NCBI GenBank assembly: GCA_008692225.1
Contig: VICG01000017.1
Span: 1 to 64,000, forward strand
Source: Monilinia fructicola
Taxonomy: Eukaryota > Ascomycota > Leotiomycetes > Helotiales > Sclerotiniaceae
Direction of reading: 5' to 3'
Length of the DNA: 64,000 bases
The notes under the pieces were generated by a model. It was not told where the DNA came from. It did no database searches and saw only the letters and a program-made list of their open reading frames with translations. Each line of letters starts with the position of its first letter. Position 1 is the first letter of the stretch. The position numbers and the translations under genes were made by a program. This document shows positions 12,081 to 25,174 of the stretch, piece after piece.

Positions 12081-13150
12081 GATATTTAAAAATATATATT
12101 AATAAAGTAAAGATATAGGAAAATTTACAAGTTTTCGAAGAGTAAATTTGTTTATTTGGATTATATAAACATATTTTTTCATTCAAAATTTGAATTTTTT
12201 GCTTTTCATATCAATATATATATCAGTATAATAGATAATATTAAATTGTGAAAATATTTAATGAAACTTTAAAGATTATATTACTTTTCTATGATTTTAT
12301 TTTTCAAAATTTATATATTTTTGAATTTGAGGTTAATATATTAATAAATTCTTAAATTTTCTAAAATCACTAACTTTATAGTATTATGATTCTTTTAAAA
12401 ATTATTTTTATAGTATTAAAACTTTATAGAAAGATGTTAAAATACTGATTCTAATATATATATAAATTTATATAAGATTATATTAAAGTTTTGTTGAATA
12501 ATTATAAGTTTTATATTCGCCTATGCCTTTTTTTAAAACGCGCCCGAGTATAATCAAAAGAAAATAAAATAAAAAAAATATTAATTTTAGCAATTAAACA
12601 AAATTGAAAATATAATATATAAATCTTCAAAAATATAATATTCTATAACCTTATATTTTGAATAAAATAAATGTTGCTTTTATTAATATAGAAAATTCTT
12701 TTATTAATATTAAAGCTATTATTTATATAGTAAATAAAGATATCAATTAATAAAATAAATTTGATTTAGAAAACCTTAAGAGTGCAAATAACAATAATCT
12801 TTTTTTCAAGATATTTAGATTTTTTAAATAATTTCAATCTCCCTTTATTAATATTTCTTTTCGAAAAATCTATATTATTAATAAAATTCTTAAATTCATT
12901 ATATTAGAGCAGAATTTAAAATGTTATGGAAAATCAAAAGCTTAAATTATTAATGATAATAATAATATAAAAATTGATAAAAAGATCAAAATATATTTAA
13001 TATAGGAATAAGGAAATATTATAATAATAATATATTATTCTTATATATTATTCTTATAATTATAATAATAATTTAAAATGTAAACATATAATTCTTAGTA
13101 ATTTGCTCTTCAATTCCTATACTAGTGATGAATATAATAAAATGATATTA
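12081..13150. other. AT-rich stretch without a recognised gene
   Basis: No open frame or domain. One short GC-containing patch at 12510-12550 (CGCCTATGCC and ACGCGCCCGAG) and a local repeat of TATATTATTCTTATA near 13030-13060 stand out. It is probably decayed transposon sequence that was interrupted by the element starting at 13151. Confidence 0.6.
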
Positions 13151-13337
13151 AATCGCCTACCCCTCTTCTTGCCACCCCCCCATTTGGCCAGCATTTCACA
13201 CTAAAAACGGCCATTTTAACGTATTAATAACATAATGAACAATCAATGTAATAAATTGAGAATTTAATAAATGATTTAATATATAATGATTAATAGATTC
13301 TGAAAAATCTGAAATATTTGTCATTTTTTTATAAAGA

Positions 13338-13494
13338 ACTAGCACTCGCGGAAAATAAATTTTCAGACTATGGATTCTTCGAATTTTATTACTTAATGGG
13401 GGCTAGCCCCCAAACCCCCAATCCTCACTTCGTTCGAGGCTAATAAAATTCTACGAATCCATAATCTAAAAATTTATTTTCCGCGAGTGCTAGT
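13338..13494. repeat. 157 bp near-perfect inverted repeat with G/C-rich loop
   Basis: Arms 13338-13391 and 13441-13494 (54 bases each) are inverted copies with about four mismatches and both end in ACTAGCACTCGCGG. The 49-base loop contains the perfect palindrome GGGGGCTAGCCCCC and two further C5 runs. It is GC-normal inside RIP-mutated DNA and too short to be an efficient RIP target. It sits immediately before a trinucleotide array. Confidence 0.9.

Positions 13495-13497
<3 letters not shown>

Positions 13498-13572
<75 letters not shown>
13498..13572. repeat. (AAT)n microsatellite, about 25 units
   Basis: An uninterrupted AAT array that begins directly after the 157 bp inverted repeat. Confidence 0.95.
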
Positions 13573-13577
<5 letters not shown>

Positions 13578-14010
13578 AGAAATAAATCATTTTTAAAATT
13601 CTTTACTATTATATATTTATTTTCTACTCTCTTAATTTCGAATGAATACTTTTATATTATAAAAAATATTTAATATAATTATATTCTATATTTAATATAT
13701 TAATAATAATATTCTTTTTTTCTATATCTCTTTTTATATTTTATAATATATTTCCTAATAATATTTCTAAATAAATATTAGTTTATATAATTTTCTTAAT
13801 AATAATTCTATTTTATTCTTTTTATTCTCTTTATTTTTTTATTCTATTTATTCTATTTATTTCATTTAGTTTACTTTTAAATCTTTTTCTATTTAATTTA
13901 ATATCTAGAATTTATAAAGAAGCTTTATAGTTTTTATATATTTCTTAATATATTTTTAATTATATATAAAATATATAAAGTATTTATTATAATTATAATA
14001 ATAAACCTCT

Positions 14011-14246
14011 TTATTTATTATTTATTATTTATTATTTATTATTTATTATTTATTATTTATTATTTATTATTTATTATTTATTATTTATTATTTATTATTT
14101 ATTATTATTATTTATTATTTATTATTTATTATTTATTATTTATTATTTATTATTTATTATTTATTATTTATTATTTATTATTTATTATTTATTATTTATT
14201 ATTTATTATTTATTATTTATTATTTATTATTTATTATTTATTATTT
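14011..14246. repeat. Heptamer satellite (TTATTTA)n
   Basis: About 33 units of a 7-base period, with one slip near 14101-14110, fading after 14246 into irregular TTA/TTTTA runs until about 14360. Confidence 0.9.
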
Positions 14247-14395
14247 TTATTATTATTATTATTATTTATTATTTTTATTATTATTTTATTTATTATATAT
14301 ATTATATTTATTATTATTATTTATTATTATATTATTATTTATTTTATTTATTTTATTTTTATTATTTATAAATTTATAAATTATTTGTTATTTAT

Positions 14396-14765
14396 TATTT
14401 CGAAATAATATAGGCCTATATATAATAGCTGAAATGGAATGGGCCGAAATGGTTGACCACCTTCGAAATGGCCGAAATGGTTGGCTACCTTCGAAATGGC
14501 CGAAATGGAATAGCCGGAATGGAATACCCGGAATAATTAAGCTCCGAAGGTAGAACGGAAAGTCGGCATTAAAAAATTAAGGTTTTTTGCTTACTAACGT
14601 TCGACCAATTAGAATTTTCGCGGAATACTTATGACCAATCACACGAGCCGCTAAGGATTTAAGGTTCGTGTTTTTTCATTTTGAACCTCCTATAGTACAG
14701 GTATAAAAATCACATGACTCCACATTTCTCTGAGGTTGATTCTTCGAATCCATAATATAGAATTA
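14396..14765. repeat. GC-normal GAAATGG segment nested in fold-back element
   Basis: Contains a 28-base tandem unit (14446-14473, 14474-14501, then a partial) built on GAAATGG...CCTTCGAAATGGCC. It continues with AATTAAGCTCCGAAGG and CGGAAAGTCGG, a block that recurs at 45240-45320. Further right are two GACCAAT motifs (14608 and 14631), TATAAAAATCACATGAC and TTCTTCGAATCCATAATAT, the last resembling the arm of the 157 bp inverted repeat. The CCAAT and TATA spacing resembles a promoter, but no transcript or frame follows. Confidence 0.6.
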
Positions 14766-15607
14766 TAGAAAATTAGAATTTCTAATTTCAAATTTATATA
14801 GAAATCACATCAAAATTGAAATTTTAAAACAAAATTATACCTTTTAAACGAAAATAATTAAAAATAATTTATAAATTTTTATAAGATCGATATATTCATA
14901 TATAATAGACAAAATTTTTAAATTATATATAATTATCTATAATTCTTAAATAAAGTGAAATTAAATCTTTTTATTTTAAAATTTTATTATTTAAATCCAA
15001 GAATCTATATTAAACATTTATTATAAATAATAATATATGATTAAATTAATCAATTTTGTTAGAATCAATCTTAAGATCCTTTGAAAACTTATGAATTATT
15101 TTATCTATTTTTATTAAATCAATATATATATTTTTATAGATTTTGTATTTTTTATATGATTTACATATAAATCAAAATTTCAAATTTTAATTTTTTAAAA
15201 TCTTTTATTACTCTTTATAAGAGAATTACAAAAATTTAATTTTTTTAGAATCTATTAATTATTATATATTGAATAATTTACCGAATTCTTAATCTATTAA
15301 ATCAATTATTCATTGAGTTATTAATACGTTAAAACAACTGTTTTTGGTGTGAAATGCTAATCAAATGGGGGGGGTAGCGAAATGTAGGGTAGATGACTTA
15401 TATTGTTCTTTTATAAGTTTTAAAATATATATTTTCCTAATATAAATATTAATCTAATTATTAAACAAATTCAATGTGATAGTAAACCTTAAATCCTACA
15501 AATAATAAGGTATATTAATAATTAAAATATCCTATTAAACAAAAGCTAAGCTTAAGGAATAGTTAAAGAAATAATTTATAGTAATTACTAAAATAAATTA
15601 TAATCTT

Positions 15608-15798
15608 TATATCGTAATGGTATAAAAATAAGAATCGTAGTAAAGCTAATCTTCATTACATTTATGAAACTATCTATTTATAGTTAAGCTACTTTTTATA
15701 ACTTTTATTATCTCAACTATTATACTATTATCATCCTTATTATTATAATAAAAGCTAATATTAAGTATAATATTGTTATCAAAATAATAATTATTATA
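15608..15798 (-). repeat. Family D LTR, left (3' by inferred polarity)
   Basis: 191 bp homologous to 20491-20681. It is more heavily mutated: the hairpin CGTTACTTCGGTAACG, intact on the minus strand of the right copy, is lost here. Confidence 0.85.
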
Positions 15799-17268
15799 AC
15801 GATCCCTACCCCGAAAGAGTATAATATCCTTATTATATTAATATTACAAAATCTATTATATACTTAATTTTAAAATCTATGATAAAAGTAATTGTAATTA
15901 TAATTATAAACCTAAAAATTATATACTATTTCTTTATTTCTATATATTATTTACATTTTTATTTATACTTATAATATATTCCTATAATATTTATACATAT
16001 ACTTATATTCAATAATTTTTATTATATTTCATTTACTATAATTACTTTGTTAAAAATTATCTCTATGAAATATCCTATAAATTACAAATCTATCGTTTAA
16101 AGTTATATTTATAGTACATATTCATATTATAATTATTTTGTTTAAAATAATTTGATCAAAATTATTAAGATATTTTAAAAAATTCTTTTTTATATTTATA
16201 ATTCTTTTAATTAATTTTTTATCATTTAATAATCTTTTAGTATTCTTTTTTCAAATAATTAACTTTGTTATTATTTTGATAATTATATTAAATATTACGT
16301 CATTATCTTTATTTGCTATATATATATAGATTTATCAATATTATTTATAACTCAATTAATATTATTATTGTCTTCATTAATACTTTAATCTATAAATAAG
16401 ATTATTACTTGTATTTTATTAATATTATTTCTTTTTCTTTTTTTAAAACTACTTCTTTTTTATATTTTTTTGCCTTATTTCTTTTTAATCTTTATTTTCA
16501 ATAATTCTTTATTATATTATTTTATATATAGTATTATTCGATCAAAATAAAATATTGTATTATATAATTATAATATATTAATTTTAATATATTATTATTT
16601 ATAATTAAAATATTACAATTTGTATAAATATTATAATTTTTTCTTATATTAGATTATTATTCGTTTATATTAGCTTTTAGCTTTTTATTAAGCTAAAAGA
16701 ATCTATATAATATTATTATAGTTCTCATTATTTTGCTTTTCTTTTAATATAATAATTATATTCCTATATTATATATTTCTTATATTATATATTCTTATTT
16801 TAGTATATTATTTTGTTTTTATTATCTATATACTATTTTCCTTTTGATTGTTTTAATTATATCTCTTTATTTAAGTTTATTATATATCTTTTTTTTTATT
16901 TATTAATAATAAAAAGAATTATTATAATAATGGATATATTGAATCTTTGTTAAATTTTAAATTATTCTAAATAAAATCCTTAATATAGAATTTATTATAT
17001 ATTTTTCTTTAATCTTTATAAAAAACAATTTTTATTAAAGCTTATCTTCTAATTATAATTATAAAAACATTTTTTTCTAATATCCTTACTATATTCTTAA
17101 ATATAATTATATTTTCATATATATTATTATCTATACTAAAAGTATTTAAATAATATTTATTATATTATTAAATCAATAAAGAAGTATTAAATAAAATATA
17201 AATTATATTGATTTTTCAAAATATTTATATTAAAAACCTATCTATTCTTCTAATATTATAAAAAGGCG

Positions 17269-17428
17269 TGACGAATATCACGTGCCTTAGGCACGTGATA
17301 TCTCATCATGCTAAGCGATACTGTACATATAAGAGATCTCTAGGGGACCTAGAGATCTCTTCCCTCCTTAGCTTTCTTATTCTAGTTAACTAACCTCTAT
17401 TGATTCGCTCTAGTATGTGATCGTGACA
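17269..17428. repeat. Unmutated LTR-like island with two perfect palindromes
   Basis: A 160 bp GC-normal block starting TGACGAATATCACG and ending GATCGTGACA, set in near-pure AT. It holds a 27-base palindrome (17275-17301, 13-base arms around CACGTG), a TATA-like CATATAAG at 17327-17334, and a 29-base palindrome (17332-17360, 13-base arms with AGATCT). The layout matches the family A LTR. It is read as a recent solo LTR, but the flanking bases (AGGCG, AATAA) show no target duplication. Confidence 0.55.
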
Positions 17429-20400
17429 AATAATAAGTTTTTATTTCTATTCTTTATTTTTATAATATATTGTTATTAACGTTTTTTATTCTAATACTAT
17501 TTTTATGTCCTAAATAATTTTATATAATAATTCAATATTATTATAAATTTTTAATAATTATAATAATAAATATTATTATTTTATACAATATATTAATAGC
17601 CTTTCTTTATAAAATAAGAATATTAATTCTTTTAAATATTAGCATATTGTTGTTTATAAATTATACTTGCTGCGATTTCCTTAACTAAATGGATTTTTTT
17701 TTAAAATTATAGTATAATTACTTTATTATCTTTATTTCTAGAAAATATTCAAATAATAATTATATACTTTATAAACTCAATATTATTTTTATTAATATCT
17801 CTTATATTAATTGATTTTATTTATATATACACTTTTGTATTATCAAATATATATTCAAAAATCAACTTTTATTTACTATAATTATTTACAATTTAAAATT
17901 TAAATGAATGTTATTTATTAATAAATTAAAATATACTTTAAAAATTATAAAATTCTAATTATAGACATTATAATCTGCTTTGATAAATTTGCTTATATTA
18001 ACTATTAAATTAATATAAATTATATCTTTATCTAGCTTTTTTACTTTTTTTAACATTTATAATATTATTATATTCTTCTTTTTCTAATTATATTTAGTAT
18101 AAATATAATTAAATAACTTATTATAATTATTAAATTATTCATTACATTTTTTATATATTAATAAATCCTTATATTATTATTTGAAGGTTATTATTACTAT
18201 AAAATAGCTAATTAATTTATTATAATATTTGTTCATATAATTATTCATTCCAAATATAGTAAATAAAGCTAGTTTTATATTGTAACTTTTAATCTTTAGT
18301 TCCAGATATTTGTTATGATTATTATCTTCTAGATTAAATTCTGTATTTTTATCAATACTCTCCTAACTATAATTCTATTAAAAGAATTTATCTTTTATAT
18401 TTATTATACTTTTTACTAAGATTTAAAATATCATCTATCTTTATAATTGTTTTTATTATTATTGTTATTATCTAAAATCTTTTTAAAATTCAAATTTTTA
18501 ATTTTAACCTTAATTTTCATATCTTTAATAATATTTTTTCTTACTATGAATATCTATTTTAATTAGTCTTTCTATTTCAACCTCATTTACAATTAATAAT
18601 ACTTTTCCTATCTGTTAATAAGTCTTTTAAAGGCCTTCAAATGTTTAATATTCTACATTACTTAAAAAAGCTTAAGACTTTTAACAATTACTTACTTCTA
18701 AATATAAATTATATATTAATTTTCTATAACTTAAATAATTATAATTATTCTTTTAATATTAAATGATTTAAACTCCTTCTTTATAATTATTTTAGTTTTT
18801 TTATTAATCTCTATATTTTCTAAATAAATAATTTATAAAGATTTACAATATTAATTCTAAATCATTAAGTTATTTTAAGAACTTTTATTATTTATATTTT
18901 TGATTATAAATATTTAATATAGCCTCAGAAATCAGATATTAAAATTCCAAATTATTATAAATTAATTATATTCTAATATTATATTTCTCACCTTAACGTT
19001 TTTTAATACTATATTAACAACATTTCTAATACTTTATCCTTTTTATAGGTTTTGAAGTTGATATCTATCTTTCAATAAGTTTTACATTATAATATCTGAA
19101 TATATACAAAATCTTTTTTCCAATATATTATAAAATATTATTATTATTCTTATTATTAATATATATTTAATATTCGTTAATTTTATAGCATATTATATAT
19201 ATATATAATACCTTAAAGATAATTCGAAAAAATCTTAATGATTATATTATTATTATTATCTATTAACAAAAAATGTTTTAAATATAATATAAAAATATAA
19301 ATATTTTTATATTATTCATTTGTTTATTATTATTAGTTTTATATTTTATATATCCTTTACTAAAAAATCAAAATATTTAATATCCCTTACTTTTAGTATA
19401 TTATTATACAATTAAACCTGATTATCTTATGAATTCAAGAATTTTATTAGAATTAATTAAACTTAAATCTTTTCTACAATAATCATTATTAATTATATTA
19501 ATTATACTACTAAAAAGATTAAATTCGAATATATTTTATTAATACATCTATTATTATCTAATCTTTATTTCTAATTTTCTAATAAAGATTAATTATTAAA
19601 TTCTTAATATTTGTTATTGAAATTGTTCGCTATTATATATAAATATTTTAATAATTAATCTTATAGTTTCTATACTTTTAATTATTACTATTTTTTGTAA
19701 TTTTATATATAAAATATATTTTTTAATATTATCTATAAAAACATTATTTTTTATTCTATATTTCTTAAAGATAAGAATTTTTCCTTAATATTTTATACTA
19801 GATTAATTAATTATTATAATAATATTAATATTGTATTAATATCTTTTGCATTGAATACTTTAATCAATACTATTAGCTTATATTCCTTAAATATTTGTTT
19901 ATTTTTACTAAAAACTTTTTTTAATTTCTTCATTGTATTTATTTATTTCATATTATATTAAATTTGCTTATTTTCTTTATTTTCTTTATCTTCTTTATTA
20001 TTGATTTAAACATTAATAAATTAATTAAAAGCTTTAATTCTTTTTTAAAATATTAATTATTGTTTGAAATATTAATTTATTAATAATTTAATTTTATAAA
20101 AACGTTTTATTAATATACTTTTCAATCTTATTCTTCTTATTATTTCGGTTCTATTATTATTGTTTTTTTGATTCTTTTATTATTACGAACATTAGAAATA
20201 TATTTGATAATATTTTATAATCGATAAAAAATATATTTATAAATTTAATATTCTATCTCTAAAAAGATTAAAAATTGTTATACTTTTACAATAAATTTTG
20301 GATTTATTAAAAATAATAAAAAAAGTAATAAAAATAAAAAAATATCTTTATAAAATTATTATATTAAAGGTTTTAATATTATGAAAAACCAATAATTTAT

Positions 20401-20490
20401 ATATTATTAAATAGATTTATTAATTTCGTTTAATTGCTTTTTTTAATAGAATATCATAAAGTAATTTGTTTATTAGTACTTATTATTTTT

Positions 20491-20681
20491 TATATTATAA
20501 TTATATAAAAACAAAAATTATAATAAAGCTAATCTTTATTCAATTTATTAAACTATCTACTTATGATTAAGCTACTTTTTATAGCTTTTGCTATCTCAGT
20601 TACTATATTGCTGTCGTTTTTATCATTATAGTAAAAGCTGATATCGAGTATAACATCGTTACCGAAGTAACGACCGTTACA
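20491..20681 (-). repeat. Family D LTR, right (5' by inferred polarity)
   Basis: 191 bp copy of 15608-15798. On the minus strand it begins TGTAACGGTCGTTAC and carries a hairpin with 6-base arms CGTTAC/GTAACG around TTCG. The TSD ATCTT follows at 20682-20686. Confidence 0.85.
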
Positions 20682-20782
20682 ATCTTAAATATTAAAGAAA
20701 GGAAAATATGAATAATAATATAGATAAAAATGAAAATACATAGGTTATAAAGAATAATAAGTATAAAGATTTATATATTAAA

Positions 20783-22387
<1,605 letters not shown>

Positions 22388-22418
22388 TCAGGGGTCTCAA
22401 GAGCGCAGGTTCCTAATA
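22388..22418 (+). repeat. Dispersed repeat F, partial copy (3' terminus only)
   Basis: TCAGGGGTCTCAAGAGCGCA followed by GGTTCCTAAT matches the end of the longer copy at 22990-23092. It terminates in CTAA followed by T. Confidence 0.55.
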
Positions 22419-22539
22419 CTTTAAAAATCCAAATATTCCACTTTGAAAGAAACAGAAATGGAAAATAGAGATATCAATCAATCTTTGAAAAGTTAAATAG
22501 AATAGCATTGAATATAGATAGGAAATTTCAATTGATTAT

Positions 22540-22712
22540 CGCCTTACCGACTCCTAATTCTTACTGTATGTGTATATACTATTTTTAGGTGATATAGTGT
22601 AAGAAAATGTTATTTAGTATTAATTGGCGTTAAAGTAAAGCTCGATCTGAGCATTCTTATTGGTTATGAATCATGTACAAAATAAGTAGGGCGAATCTAT
22701 ATTGGAATTCTT
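22540..22712. repeat. Dispersed repeat, about 170 bp, paired with 46450-46617
   Basis: Shares TGTATGTGTATATACT, the GAAAATGTT block and the GCGAATCTATAT block in the same order with 46450-46617. The copy here keeps G/C where the other has A/T (GGCGTTAAAG against ATATTAAAAT), so the other is the RIP-mutated one. Confidence 0.75.
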
Positions 22713-22989
22713 ATAATAAATTCAATAATATAAATAATAACAAATTTAATAATATAATTTCAAATATAATCAATAATAGATTTAATAATATAACTAATCA
22801 TTATTTTAATAATATAACTAAGAATTAATTTATTAATAAAGTTAAAAGTTAAATTTATTATAAATATTAATAATATTAAGAAAAGTTAAAAAAAAACTCT
22901 TTATTTTATAATTTAAATAAAAATATAGGGATTAGCCTATAGAATATAAAAATATTAAATAATAAAATTTCTAATTAGACTTTATATAA

Positions 22990-23092
22990 TAAAAATTAAA
23001 AAAAGCAAGCCGACTTCAAACTGCGCTTTAAATTAGGCTTACTCTATATATATCACACTTTCTTTAGAAGCCAGGGGTGTGGGGAGCGCAGA
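22990..23092 (+). repeat. Dispersed repeat F, full copy next to the gene
   Basis: About 100 bases ending AGCCAGGGGTGTGGGGAGCG then CAGAGCCCTAG and T. Homologous copies lie at 52740-52835 (plus), 54227-54330 (minus) and, for the terminus only, 40398-40440 (minus) and 22388-22418 (plus). It ends 64 bases from the stop codon of the 23157-25174 gene, so the gene's transcript probably ends in or near it. The CTAG-T terminus with a G-rich imperfect stem resembles a Helitron 3' end, but no helicase was seen. Confidence 0.7.
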
Positions 23093-23156
23093 GCCCTAGT
23101 AATTCATAGATTCTTTTCCAGCTATTGTTCCCAAATGTTTCAATCCCTCTCTCACA

Positions 23157-25174
23157 TCATTTGCCTCTTGATTGATCATGATTTCTTAATGCTTCCAACC
23201 TTTCAGCTTCTTCACCAAATACCCTTTTTTTCTCTATTAGCTTTTCCATATTCCCTTGGTGAACCAGCAAGTCTGCCTTGCACAACATTCTCTTTCTTTG
23301 AAGTTCCTCTAAATCTTTCTCCAATTTACCCCTTGTCTCGACTAACCTCAAACCCTCCTTAATCTTCATTAAAACTTTTGGGAAATCATTCACCCATTTG
23401 TCAAATGATTCAATTTGATCCGTTATTCTAGATTCCTCCTTGTTCAAATCCGAATCTTGAATATTAATTGAGTCACAACTCTCTTCACAATTTCGTATTC
23501 CAGCTTCCACTTCTGTAACTTTTGCATCATTTCGGTTGATTAATTGCGTTAATTGATTAAATCGAAATTGCGCATCCTTGTCGAATACGAAAAAGGCTTG
23601 CTTTGTCATACTGATTTGTTCCATCATATTAAAATATAAACTGGGCTGAGTATTTGATGGTAATGATGATGATGATTTCTCTCCGTTTGATAAAATAGAT
23701 TGACTATGTTGCGATAACACAGATTGTTCTTCATTGAATGAAATATCGTTGTTGAATGAAACTATTTTTGCCGAAGTTTTTAACATATCCATGTTAATGC
23801 TGCTATTAGAAAGCGTTCTTTCATTCAAAGCATTTGTTTGAATATCGCTGACAAGAGAATACTCTTCATTCAATTGATCTAATCAAAGATGTTAGTATTG
23901 TGCTTTCAATGTGGTTGTAAAAAACTTAGCTAACCAGTATTTGTACTAAAATCAACTTCAAGGGGATTGTCTTGATGATATATTTGCCGATTTTCTGCTT
24001 GAGCTCCGAGATCCTTTATTCTTTCCCTGGTTTCTTCATTTGATTCTATATTTGCTTGATTCGCCTTTCTTTTTCGCAATTGCATTGGAGTATGGATGGG
24101 TGTTCGTGAGTGAGGAGAACGAATCGGAGAAACCTGATCTGAACTCCAGTTATCGAGAGACTTGCGGCATTTTCGTGGTAGTTCAGGTGTAGATATATAA
24201 TCCTCTTAATGGTCAGCATTAAAGTATTGATAAAGGTCCTATAAGAGATATTTTAACATACCAATACATTTCTCATTAACATCTTCACTTATTTTCATGT
24301 CTCGCTCCATCCCTATCTTCCTGTCCGATTGTGTGTCCGATGAAGAATATTCACCATTATCAGTCTCGCTCATTTCTAAGCCCATTTCGAGATGATCATT
24401 GTTGGATTGAAACAAGCTATCTCCCCTTGATTCTCTCCGCTTGCGCTTTGCTTGTGACTTCTTGCTCTTCTTTGAACGCTTCTCGTTCTGGATTGATTCA
24501 AGTCCTTCCGAATCATTTGGATTCCCCAACCGAATGGAACTGTATCCATTTTGCTCGAATCGACTATCCTTTTCAATATTGTTCCCATCCTCCGAATGGC
24601 TTATCAATATTCCATCATCTGAAGAGTCATTCAACGTTGCTGAATACAATTCATCTGTTGCCTTTTTAACATCTGTTAAGATAAAAACATGAGGATTGTT
24701 GGAAACACCAGCGCCTTTTCTTCTGGCCTTTCTAGCTACGTCCAAAGCAATATGAATGCTTTCGGATGTAACATCCTTCCCATTGTCAACGATCCTCCAA
24801 AGCAATCGCATTGCGTCTCTCGAATGTACAACCTTTTTCCCAAACCAAAAATATAATTCCCACCAGCCTGCTAATTTCAAGCGATCAACCATCTTATCCG
24901 CTTTGTTTCTACATTCAGTTTTCAGACTATCGAAGTCCATCTGATAGCATGCATACATTGCATAGCGAATAGTATCCTGCGTGAATCGAGCCTCATATAG
25001 AATATACATCTCAAAAGTATCGTTTCGTAGTTTGGAGCGTGGAAGACCTAAGTATGTCTGATAGCATGCATGCCAATCATCGGAGATATCCTTTACATTA
25101 GTACCTAATTTCTGAATAGATATTGCCAAATTTTGGGTCGCCAGTTCAAGAACGTTGTCATTTGTGGTAGTCAT
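23157..25174 (-). CDS. Three-exon gene for a 634-residue coiled-coil, probably nuclear protein of unknown function
   Basis: Exons are 25174-24262, 24204-23935 and 23878-23157 (913, 270 and 722 nt). Both introns are phase 1, and removing them gives one open frame of 634 codons plus TGA. The ATG has A at -3 and an in-frame TGA nine bases upstream, which fixes the start. Residues 1-180 are predicted helical and rich in aromatics (WWELYFWFGKK at 104-114). Residues 181-300 are acidic, polar and probably disordered, with a basic cluster KRSKKSKKSQAKRKRR at 232-247. Exon 2 carries T310-P, S330-P, S334-P, T339-P and T343-P beside RKRK at 348-351, which looks like proline-directed phosphosites next to a nuclear signal. 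Residues about 476-630 form a heptad-rich coiled coil. Base composition is normal, unlike everything around it. No signal peptide or membrane segment is visible. I do not recognise the family; chromatin or nuclear scaffolding would fit but is inference only. Confidence 0.85.
23879..23934 (-). other. Intron 2 of the 634-residue gene
   Basis: 56 nt with a non-consensus donor GTTAGC, a perfect TACTAAC branch point and acceptor TTAG. Read through, the frame stops at once (GGT TAG). Spliced, ACT-G joins AT-CAA in frame with the coiled-coil exon. Confidence 0.85.
24205..24261 (-). other. Intron 1 of the 634-residue gene
   Basis: 57 nt with donor GTATGT, branch-like GCTGAC ending about 7 bases before acceptor AAG. 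Without splicing, exon 1 runs into a stop seven codons later. Splicing joins ATT-G to AG-GAT and opens a further 90 codons. Confidence 0.85.

Larger units (their letters stand above)
13151..15398. mobile_element. Fold-back (TIR) element copy 1, enlarged by nested DNA
   Basis: The left end AATCGCCTACC with C-rich GCCACCCCCCC and the right end GGGTAGATGACT with GGGGGGGG are inverted copies, with the shared subterminal motifs TTTCACACTAAAAACGG and GGTGTGAAATG. Both outer edges abut TA (13149-13150 and 15399-15400). Other members of the family are about 0.8 kb. This one is 2.2 kb because the hairpin, microsatellite, heptamer satellite and GAAATGG segment (13338-14765) lie inside the arms. It has no transposase frame, so it is non-autonomous (MITE-like); the TA flank suggests Tc1/mariner-type mobilisation. 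Confidence 0.8.
15608..20681 (-). mobile_element. Complete LTR retrotransposon, family D, RIP-mutated
   Basis: Two direct repeats of 191 bp (15608-15798 and 20491-20681) bound a 5.07 kb unit, and ATCTT stands on both outer sides (15603-15607 and 20682-20686), a 5 bp target-site duplication. Minus-strand polarity is inferred from the purine tract GGGGTAGGGA that lies just inside the left LTR when read on the minus strand, and from T-richness of the plus strand. Frames are destroyed and I could not identify gypsy or copia motifs, so the superfamily is unassigned. An LTR-like island (17269-17428) interrupts it. Confidence 0.85.

Noticed and set aside
17269..17428. tRNA or other structured RNA gene in the GC-normal island
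   Set aside because: The palindromes are perfect inverted DNA repeats flanking a TATA-like box, and no cloverleaf, A box or B box could be drawn.
22388..23092. Repeat F as a tRNA-derived SINE
   Set aside because: GGTTCC in the 22418 copy recalls a T-arm, but the other copies lack it and no A-box/B-box pair or poly-A tail is present.
23135..23362. 75-residue plus-strand frame over the 3' end of the gene
   Set aside because: Antisense shadow of the coiled-coil exon.
24331..24944. Several plus-strand frames and one minus-strand frame of 62-112 residues inside exon 1
   Set aside because: They overlap the well-supported minus-strand exon in other frames and are shadows of it.
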